Shown here piece by piece: positions 8,495-12,908 of a stretch of 12,908 bases of DNA. The number at the start of each line of letters is the position of its first letter. The stretch's first letter is position 1. The position numbers and the translations under genes are program-made. Source of the DNA: Candidatus Omnitrophota bacterium (GTDB lineage Bacteria > Omnitrophota > Gorgyraeia > Gygaellales > Profunditerraquicolaceae); the NCBI GenBank assembly GCA_028717045.1, contig JAQUON010000032.1, forward strand, positions 1 to 12,908. The letters run 5' to 3'. The notes beneath the pieces were generated by a model. That model made no database searches. It was given only the letters and a program-made list of their open reading frames with translations, and was not told where the DNA came from.

Positions 8495-9094
8495 CTAATT
8501 GAGCGAAACTGAGGGCATTTTAATATCAAAGGTCGCTTCAGCCCGGGGATTCCGCGGCTCACCGCAGGGATAAGTGGCGTTACCGGGATCCCAGCACGCC
8601 TCAACAATAACTTCTACGAAGTTATCTCCGGTAAAATATGTGGGCTGAAAAAAAGACACATTGCCGCTTATTACCTGCCAGCCGGTATTGCAATTATTGC
8701 AGTTCACATTTTGGCACTGCGAACAATATTGCACCTGATACGCATCTGAACCAGAGTCCCTCCAGCGGTAGGCAATCCATACATCGTCCCTGACGCCGTT
8801 ATTATTGGTATCTGCGTACACTCGCAACGCCGTATAAGGAATGATAGGGTCGCTTCTGGCGACCGAGCGGATACCGAACAATACTTCATTGCCTATCCCC
8901 TTTGAAACCTGTTTGCTCATATGGTCAGCAATCAAGGTCAATTCATTCTGCGCCTTTGCCAGCCTGTCAGTAGTCATAACCTGGTATCTGCCAAAGGTGT
9001 CAAGGCTGGTAAAACCAAGTATTACCACCCCTGCCAAGGCCAAGGCCAATAAAAGCTCGACTAAGGTAAATGCGTTGTTTCTAATCTTGTTCAC
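8495..9094 (-). CDS. Minor pilin, PilW/GspJ-like, cysteine-rich with EF-hand-like loop
   Basis: The 199-residue protein begins at a GTG (9092-9094) that overlaps the previous gene by 14 nt. It has a class III prepilin leader and N-terminal helix: 'MNKIRNNA' then 'FTLVELLLALALAGVVIL', with Glu at +5 after the predicted cleavage and Ala rather than Gly at -1. The globular part has 'DTNNNGVRDD' (95-104), which fits the D-x-[DN]-x-[DN]-G-x-x-D pattern of calcium-binding loops. It also has a tight CX2CX4CX2C cluster (C124, C127, C132, C135) and two more cysteines (C167, C177). Two N-X-S/T sites are present (N145, N172). Size and position suggest a PilW/GspJ-like minor pilin that helps prime or cap the fibre; the exact subtype is uncertain. 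GGAG directly abuts the GTG, so initiation probably relies on coupling to the upstream gene. Confidence 0.85.
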   Translation of the reverse strand: MNKIRNNAFTLVELLLALALAGVVILGFTSLDTFGRYQVMTTDRLAKAQNELTLIADHMSKQVSKGIGNEVLFGIRSVARSDPIIPYTALRVYADTNNNGVRDDVWIAYRWRDSGSDAYQVQYCSQCQNVNCNNCNTGWQVISGNVSFFQPTYFTGDNFVEVIVEACWDPGNATYPCGEPRNPRAEATFDIKMPSVSLN

Positions 9095-9425
9095 TCCAGT
9101 TTATGGTCAGGATTACCCGCCTTAAATCGGTTGAGGCAACATTATTAATCGTATAGTTTGGAATATAATTTACGTGATAAATAGTCTGATTCACCGGGCA
9201 GCCGATACCGCCGCTTAAGCAATTCGTGCCCCACTGGTCATTGCGTACATCCATCTGAAGCGGATCAAGAAAAAACTTTCCCAGCTGGCTACCTGTATTC
9301 TTGTATCGGCTATGAAGCACGTATCTTTTGGCAGTAAGGTATAGATTGACCATGCCGAACATAATAACGGAAAACAATAACGTAGCAACTATAATTTCGA
9401 TTAACGTGACGCCTTTTTTATTCAT
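9081..9425 (-). CDS. Minor pilin, PilV/GspI-like, short
   Basis: The protein is 114 residues from the ATG at 9425. I chose this start because it gives a normal class III leader, 'MNKKG' followed by 'VTLIEIIVATLLFSVIMF', with Gly at -1 and Glu at +5. The frame also extends to a GTG at 9452, but that codon lies inside the terminator hairpin and would lengthen the leader to no benefit. The globular region is small, with C69 and C76 probably forming a disulfide, and three N-X-S/T sites (N79, N90, N109), a high number for its length. No Shine-Dalgarno precedes the ATG; the sequence between terminator and start is T-rich ('CTTTTTTATCTGCT'). Expression therefore depends on terminator read-through or an unseen promoter, and is likely low, as expected for a minor pilin. 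Confidence 0.85.
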   Translation of the reverse strand: MNKKGVTLIEIIVATLLFSVIMFGMVNLYLTAKRYVLHSRYKNTGSQLGKFFLDPLQMDVRNDQWGTNCLSGGIGCPVNQTIYHVNYIPNYTINNVASTDLRRVILTINWSEQD

Positions 9426-9431
9426 AGCAGA

Positions 9432-9468
9432 TAAAAAAGAACGCCCGCTCACTTAATGAGCGGGCGTT
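9432..9468 (-). terminator. Intrinsic terminator after the second pilin gene
   Basis: On the minus strand a perfect 12-bp stem (AACGCCCGCTCA paired with TGAGCGGGCGTT, 9440-9468) encloses a 5-nt loop and is followed at once by CTTTTTTAT. The stem is mostly G+C in its inner part. It begins about 20 nt after the second pilin stop. On the plus strand the hairpin is followed by AAGGTATT, so it terminates in one direction only. The next gene starts just 14 nt beyond the stem. Confidence 0.9.
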
Positions 9469-9488
9469 AAGGTATTAAATGGGAACCA

Positions 9489-9890
9489 TTAAAAAACGTT
9501 GCATCCAGCAGATGTAGGTTCAGAAGAACTCTGGGTAAAGGTATATGTACACGCGCAATAAGGCTTACCTGTGCAATTCCTGACCGCAGTAACGGTATAC
9601 GTACCTGCCCCGGTTTGAATCCTATAATCCCAGTTCTTTTCAGTAAGAGACAGATGCAATGCGTCGTTAATGGAGTTAACCGCATCACCGTTGAAATAGT
9701 TACCTAACTCCATGCCGTATGAACGCTCTGCTGCTGAAATAAGCCGGATATTGGCGACTGCCTCTTTCTGGTACGTTGTCTCCCTAAGCTTGGTATAACC
9801 GGGATAGCCGATTGCGGCAAGAACCCCAATTATCACTACCACTACCGCCAACTCCATAAGCGTAAAACTTCTTTTGCGTTTTGTGTGCAT
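9489..9890 (-). CDS. Type IV pilin-like protein (second pilin of the cassette)
   Basis: The 133-residue prepilin has a positively charged leader 'MHTKRKRS' and then the conserved helix 'FTLMELAVVVVIIGVLAAIG', with Glu at +5. The residue before the predicted cleavage is Ser, not the usual Gly, which could slow or prevent processing. The body contains 'YTKLRETTYQKEAVANIRLI', typical of the pilin alpha-1 helix, and four cysteines (C106, C112, C114, C130), with C130 near the very end as in the D-region disulfide of T4a pilins. One N-X-T site is present (N105-C-T). It starts 14 nt after the first pilin stop, with only a weak AAGG as Shine-Dalgarno, and shares the first pilin's promoter and terminator. 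It may be a second fibre subunit or an abundant minor pilin. Confidence 0.87.
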   Translation of the reverse strand: MHTKRKRSFTLMELAVVVVIIGVLAAIGYPGYTKLRETTYQKEAVANIRLISAAERSYGMELGNYFNGDAVNSINDALHLSLTEKNWDYRIQTGAGTYTVTAVRNCTGKPYCACTYTFTQSSSEPTSAGCNVF

Positions 9891-9904
9891 ATACGCAGCC
9901 TTGT

Positions 9905-10300
9905 TTAAATATATCCTGGCTCTCCGGTAAATGCTCCTGTTTCGTCTAAGCTGATAAGATAGTTAAGGGTTGATTGAGGTACCTTTCCGCCACCAACGCA
10001 TCTTTCAGCCGTAGCAACAAAGTTTGCCGGGCCCGCAGCATCAATGCGATACTGAAAGTAATGTGTAGGCACGCATGCGGTAGGGGCTGAAACTCCAAGC
10101 TCGTTTATATCGCCGGTATATCCGTCGTGCTCCAAGCGATAGGCTTCCTCTGCGGTACGTAACTGACCCAATACGGTCTTGGCTTCAGAAGTCCTTCCTT
10201 TTTCAACCACTCTCTGGTACTGCGTAAACCCAATAGTTGCCAAAACGCCCAATATGATGATTACAATGATTAACTCCATCAACGTAAAACCTTTTCTCAT
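9905..10300 (-). CDS. Type IV major pilin candidate (PilA/GspG-like)
   Basis: The 131-residue prepilin has a minimal leader 'MRKG' and the hallmark 'FTLMELIIVIIILGVLATIG', with Gly at -1 and Glu at +5. The N-terminal helix continues through 'KTVLGQLRTAEEAYRLE' (41-57). Two cysteines (C76, C101) could form a disulfide in the globular domain. It is secreted through the membrane, cleaved by a prepilin peptidase (not in this window) and assembled by the PilB/PilC machinery encoded upstream. A strong AAAGGAGG (10306-10313) lies 5 nt before the ATG and a near-consensus promoter sits just upstream. This is the best-expressed-looking gene in the window and so the best candidate for the main fibre subunit. 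It has no N-X-S/T sequon. A GspG-type major pseudopilin is the alternative. Confidence 0.9.
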   Translation of the reverse strand: MRKGFTLMELIIVIIILGVLATIGFTQYQRVVEKGRTSEAKTVLGQLRTAEEAYRLEHDGYTGDINELGVSAPTACVPTHYFQYRIDAAGPANFVATAERCVGGGKVPQSTLNYLISLDETGAFTGEPGYI

Positions 10301-10301
10301 T

Positions 10302-10367
10302 CTAACCTCCTTTATTGATTATAGATAATAAAAAACCGTTTTTAAGAGCCCCCTCACCTCCTTTCAT
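10302..10367 (-). CDS. Possible 21-codon leader ORF before the pilin (speculative)
   Basis: An ATG at 10367 opens a frame of 21 codons that begins MKGGEGALK and ends NKGG with TAG at 10302-10304, one base before the pilin ATG. If transcription starts near 10370, the ATG would lie only about 3 nt from the RNA 5' end, so translation would have to be nearly leaderless. The Lys-Gly-Gly at each end simply reflects the two AAAGGAGG sequences lying in the same frame. Chance is the more likely explanation; I list it because its stop sits where translational coupling would place it. Confidence 0.15.
   Translation of the reverse strand: MKGGEGALKNGFLLSIINKGG
10306..10313 (-). promoter_or_regulatory. 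Strong ribosome binding site of the first pilin
   Basis: AAAGGAGG on the minus strand, 5 nt before the ATG at 10300. It is nearly identical to a second copy 51 nt further upstream at 10353-10364 (AAAGGAGGTTAG versus AAAGGAGGTGAG). Confidence 0.9.
10354..10365 (-). promoter_or_regulatory. Orphan extended Shine-Dalgarno near predicted mRNA 5' end (stability-element candidate)
   Basis: GAAAGGAGGTGA on the minus strand is complementary over 12 nt to the usual bacterial 16S rRNA 3' tail (TCACCTCCTTTC). There is no usable start codon at the normal 5-10 nt distance downstream; the real pilin start is about 55 nt away and has its own Shine-Dalgarno. The element would begin about 5 nt from the predicted transcript start. 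This is the arrangement of the STAB-SD of Bacillus cry3A-type mRNAs, where bound 30S subunits protect the 5' end from decay. The function here is inferred. Confidence 0.55.
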
Positions 10368-10376
10368 CCTACTAAA

Positions 10377-10405
10377 AGTATAAACTTTAAAGAAAACAAT
10401 GTCAA
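10377..10405 (-). promoter_or_regulatory. Near-consensus sigma-70 promoter for the pilin cassette
   Basis: On the minus strand TTGACA (10400-10405, perfect -35) and TATACT (10377-10382, five of six for the -10) are separated by exactly 17 nt. The predicted start is about 10370, some 70 nt before the pilin ATG. The -35 lies only 7 nt past the pilC stop. No hairpin terminator is visible between pilC and this promoter, so read-through from the pilB-pilC transcript may add to it. Confidence 0.85.
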
Positions 10406-10412
10406 CGTTTTT

Positions 10413-11648
10413 TTAGCCCAACTTGGCAATCTGGAATATCGGTAAGAACATGCCTATGACCATGATCCCGATAACGAAACCCATAAATATAAGCATTATC
10501 GGCTCAAACATCGCGGTGAGCCTGGCAAGAAAGTTTTCTACGTAAGATTGATAATACGCGTTTACTTTCTTAAGCATAGGCGAGAGTTCGCCTACCTCTT
10601 CTCCAATAGTAACCATCTGTACTACCATCGGCTCAAAAAAACCGCTTTTCTCAAGAGGCAGGCTCAAGGGCCTGCCGTCCCGTACGCTTTCCTTGACATC
10701 ATGTATGATATCGGCGACGACTAAATTGCCTACGCTCTGTTCAGCTATCTCAAGCGAATACAAGATAGGCACGCCGCTTTCAATCAGAGTGGACAGTTCT
10801 GAAGAAAACCTCTCAACCACCAGGGCGCGGAACAGTTCTCCGAATATAGGTAGCTTAAACTGCAGGCGCTCTACCATCCGCCTGCCGTCTTTGGTAGATA
10901 CAAATTTCCTAAACATATAAAATAAGGCGACTGCCCCGCCAAACAGCAATATCCCGTACTTGCGGATTACCGTACTGATATCCATAAGCGCCTTGGTCAG
11001 CACGGGCAGCTCCACGTTAAAACTCTTAAAAAGCTCACCGAAGGTAGGGATAATTTTAATAGTCATAAAAAGCATGGCACTTATGCCAACTATAAAAAGG
11101 ATAGCTGGATATGAAAGCGCTGAAACCAGCTTTTTCTTGAATTCAGCGTTTCTTTCCAGGTATGTCGCAAGCCGGTCAAGGATAATAGCAAGGTTTCCGG
11201 ACGCCTCCCCGCTCTCTACCAGGTTCACCCAAAGTTCAGAAAATACCTTAGGGTGTTTTGCCATGGCATCGTGCAGGCTTAAGCCCTGCTCCATGTTTTT
11301 CTCAAGGTCCTGGATCACATTATAAAATTTTGTGCTGGCAACCTGCTTTGAAATAATGTCAAGGCTTCTTAAAATAGTAACTCCTGCGCCAAGCAGCGTT
11401 GCAAGCTGCCGGCAAAAAAGCACAAGGTCTCCGCTGACAATACGATACCTCTTCCTCCTGGAGGAAGCTTTGATGCCCTGGCTGGGCAACTCATGCCTTT
11501 GCTCTGCTGCGCCTTCTTGAGCAATGCTTACCACAATAAGGTCTCTGGCCTGCAGCCTGCTAAGAAGGTCCTCAGAACTGGCAGCGTCTTCCTGCCCGGT
11601 AATAACTTTTCCCTGCCGATCACGGCAGTTATACTGGAACTTTGGCAT
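10413..11648 (-). CDS. pilC: Type IV pilus / type II secretion inner-membrane platform protein PilC/GspF
   Basis: The 411-residue length matches the family. It starts with 'MPKFQYNCRDRQGKVITG', the usual small N-terminal domain, followed by two T2SSF repeats (about 74-197 and 277-399). 'FCRQLATLLGAGVTILRSLD' (78-97) and 'FSSELSTLIESGVPILYSLE' (281-300) are the matching repeat starts, and 'ESGEASGNL' and 'TIGEEVGEL' the matching later turns. Membrane segments lie near 178-199, 231-248 and 382-404. The protein sits in the inner membrane, couples the hexameric PilB motor to pilin extraction and is needed for fibre assembly. Its ATG overlaps the pilB stop by one base (TAATG at 11648), so the two are coupled. 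pilC and gspF cannot be told apart by sequence alone; the pilin neighbours favour a pilus or pilus-like system. Confidence 0.95.
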   Translation of the reverse strand: MPKFQYNCRDRQGKVITGQEDAASSEDLLSRLQARDLIVVSIAQEGAAEQRHELPSQGIKASSRRKRYRIVSGDLVLFCRQLATLLGAGVTILRSLDIISKQVASTKFYNVIQDLEKNMEQGLSLHDAMAKHPKVFSELWVNLVESGEASGNLAIILDRLATYLERNAEFKKKLVSALSYPAILFIVGISAMLFMTIKIIPTFGELFKSFNVELPVLTKALMDISTVIRKYGILLFGGAVALFYMFRKFVSTKDGRRMVERLQFKLPIFGELFRALVVERFSSELSTLIESGVPILYSLEIAEQSVGNLVVADIIHDVKESVRDGRPLSLPLEKSGFFEPMVVQMVTIGEEVGELSPMLKKVNAYYQSYVENFLARLTAMFEPIMLIFMGFVIGIMVIGMFLPIFQIAKLG

Positions 11649-12908
11649 TATTCGTTACCTAAGGTTACGGCGAGGGCCTCTTCAAGCGAGGTCGTACCGT
11701 CTTCCACCTTTTTCAGGGCAGACTCATAAAGCGTCTGCATGCCCGATGCCATGGCAACTTCGCGTAATTGCTGGAATGACGCCTTTGCGTTAATCAGTTC
11801 TCTTAGTTGATTATTCAAAACCATCACCTCTGCGATACAGGCCCTTCCCCGGAACCCAATCTGATTGCACTTCGCACAGCCTTTAGGCTTATAGAGCAAA
11901 TCCGCTTTGATATTAATGCCTTTGAGTTGTTCGGGGGTCGGTTCATACGCTTCCTTACAATGCACGCAGAGCTTGCGCAATAATCTTTGCGCGACTACGC
12001 AGATTAAGGAAGGAGTTATTAAATAAGCCTCAACGCCTATATCGATTAGCCTGCTCACCGCTGAAGGCGCGTCATTGGTATGGAGGGTGCTTAGCACCAA
12101 ATGGCCGGTTAAGGCCGAGCGTATGCAAATCTGGGCAGTTTCCAAGTCTCGCACCTCGCCGACAAGCATGATATCCGGGTCTTGCCTTAAAAAACTTCGT
12201 AATGCCGAAGCAAAGGTAAGCCCGATCTCCGGCTTTATTTGCACCTGATTAATGCCATCGAGCTTATATTCAACGGGATCCTCAATGGTCACTATGTTGG
12301 TTGTCGGGCTCCTGATCTCGCTTAAGATCGCATACAAGGTAGTGGTTTTGCCGCACCCTGTCGGACCGGTAAGGAATAAAAGGCCGTAAGGCGAATGAAT
12401 GGCCTTACGAATAAGGGCATTTTGCCCGGGGTCAAAACCCAGCAGGTTAAGATCAAGGACTACCTGCGTCCTGTCAAGGAGCCTCAATACCACCTTTTCC
12501 CCGTATATTGTAGGAATTAAAGAAACCCGGATGTCTATCGGCCGGTTTTCAATTTTTACAACGAATGAGCCGTCCTGCGGAAGCCTTTTTTCCGCAATAT
12601 CCAGTTTGGATAATATTTTAACGCGGGAAATAATGGCAAGATGCAGGTGTCTTGCCGGAGGAGGAATCTCATAGAGCCTGCCGTCAATTCGGTAGCGTAA
12701 CGAGATTTTCTCTTTAAATGGTTCGATGTGGATGTCGGAGGCGCGCTCGCTGATTGCCTGATGGATAATTAAATCTACTAACCTTACTACCGGGGCTTCT
12801 TCTGCGCGGGCGATCAGTTTATCAAGGCTTAACTCTTCTTCGGCAGACTCAACATCATCAATCACTGTTGCCGCAGTAATGTCATAGGAAGCCTCGACTG
12901 CCTCCTTA
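11648..12908 (-). CDS. pilB: Type IV pilus / type II secretion assembly ATPase PilB/GspE (partial, N terminus outside window)
   Basis: The frame is open to the window edge (419 residues visible). A GTG at 12865 is not the start, because open codons encoding linker-like residues 'KEAVEASYDITAATV' continue upstream. The N-terminal MshEN/GspE_N domain is therefore missing. Visible fragment residues: N2-domain motif 'ERASDIHIEPF' (54-64), Walker A 'TGPTGCGKTTT' (180-190), Asp box 'VTIEDPVEY' (206-214), Walker B 'DPDIMLVGEVRD' (243-254) with the catalytic Glu, His box 'TGHLVLSTLHTNDA' (267-280), and a zinc-binding tetracysteine motif (C314, C317, C344, C347), a mark of PilB/GspE extension ATPases rather than PilT retraction ATPases. 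It is a cytoplasmic hexamer that hydrolyses ATP to power pilin polymerisation through PilC, which follows with a 1-nt overlap. No retraction ATPase is present in the window. Confidence 0.95.
   Translation of the reverse strand, partial: KEAVEASYDITAATVIDDVESAEEELSLDKLIARAEEAPVVRLVDLIIHQAISERASDIHIEPFKEKISLRYRIDGRLYEIPPPARHLHLAIISRVKILSKLDIAEKRLPQDGSFVVKIENRPIDIRVSLIPTIYGEKVVLRLLDRTQVVLDLNLLGFDPGQNALIRKAIHSPYGLLFLTGPTGCGKTTTLYAILSEIRSPTTNIVTIEDPVEYKLDGINQVQIKPEIGLTFASALRSFLRQDPDIMLVGEVRDLETAQICIRSALTGHLVLSTLHTNDAPSAVSRLIDIGVEAYLITPSLICVVAQRLLRKLCVHCKEAYEPTPEQLKGINIKADLLYKPKGCAKCNQIGFRGRACIAEVMVLNNQLRELINAKASFQQLREVAMASGMQTLYESALKKVEDGTTSLEEALAVTLGNE

Noticed and set aside
9426..9452. GTG-initiated extension of the short minor pilin, adding nine residues.
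   Set aside because: The GTG lies in the terminator loop/stem and the extension spoils the normal short class III leader 'MNKKG'.
10321..10345. AAAAACGGTTTTT on the minus strand in the pilin leader as a terminator or attenuator.
   Set aside because: The potential stem is about 5 A-T pairs with almost no loop, too weak to act as one.
12863..12865. GTG as the start of the PilB/GspE protein.
   Set aside because: The frame is open to the window edge and the visible part lacks the N-terminal domain every PilB/GspE has, so the gene simply starts outside.

Overview
The window is a densely packed bacterial locus with every supportable gene on the minus strand, so it reads from high to low coordinates. 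It holds the cytoplasmic motor and inner-membrane platform of a type IV pilus (T4P)/type II secretion-like machine, two pilins, two minor pilins, and then a glycosylation gene set. That set contains an STT3/AglB-type oligosaccharyltransferase, two polyprenyl-phosphate-sugar-synthase-like GT2 enzymes, a membrane GT-C glycosyltransferase, a radical SAM protein with an N-terminal B12-binding-like fold, and another GT2 enzyme cut by the window edge. Ten CDSs are well supported; the two at the edges are partial. I found no tRNA, rRNA, CRISPR array, insertion sequence or integrase. No gene-free stretch exceeds about 110 bases.

Organism: bacterial Shine-Dalgarno sequences, a near-consensus sigma-70 promoter, an intrinsic terminator, moderate base composition and the style of the pilins (short class III leaders, a 'KTVLGQLRTAEEAYRLE'-type alpha helix) suggest an uncultivated Gram-negative-type lineage. 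Omnitrophota or a neighbouring PVC/Elusimicrobia-like phylum is my best guess. It rests on general resemblance, not on a marker gene, and is low confidence.

Layout. (i) 12908-10413: pilB/gspE-like ATPase (N terminus outside the window) and pilC/gspF-like platform protein, joined by a TAATG overlap. (ii) 10405-9432: a self-contained pilin cassette. A TTGACA-N17-TATACT promoter begins just after the pilC stop. It is followed by a leader with an unusually long anti-Shine-Dalgarno match near the predicted RNA 5' end, two pilin genes, and a 12-bp-stem terminator. (iii) 9425-8495: two overlapping minor-pilin genes directly downstream of that terminator. One of them carries six cysteines and an EF-hand-like loop. 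(iv) 8450-1: the glycosylation block, in which genes overlap by 4 nt or sit 2 to 61 nt apart.

How it may work together: PilB and PilC polymerise the pilins. GT2 enzymes would load sugars onto a polyprenyl phosphate, the GT-C enzyme would use such donors on the outer face of the inner membrane, and the STT3 homologue would move a lipid-linked glycan to Asn-X-Ser/Thr sites. Three of the four pilin-like proteins contain such sites, so the minor pilins and second pilin are plausible substrates. This link is inferred from gene order and motifs and is not shown by the sequence alone. Initiating phosphoglycosyltransferase, flippase and prepilin peptidase are not in the window.
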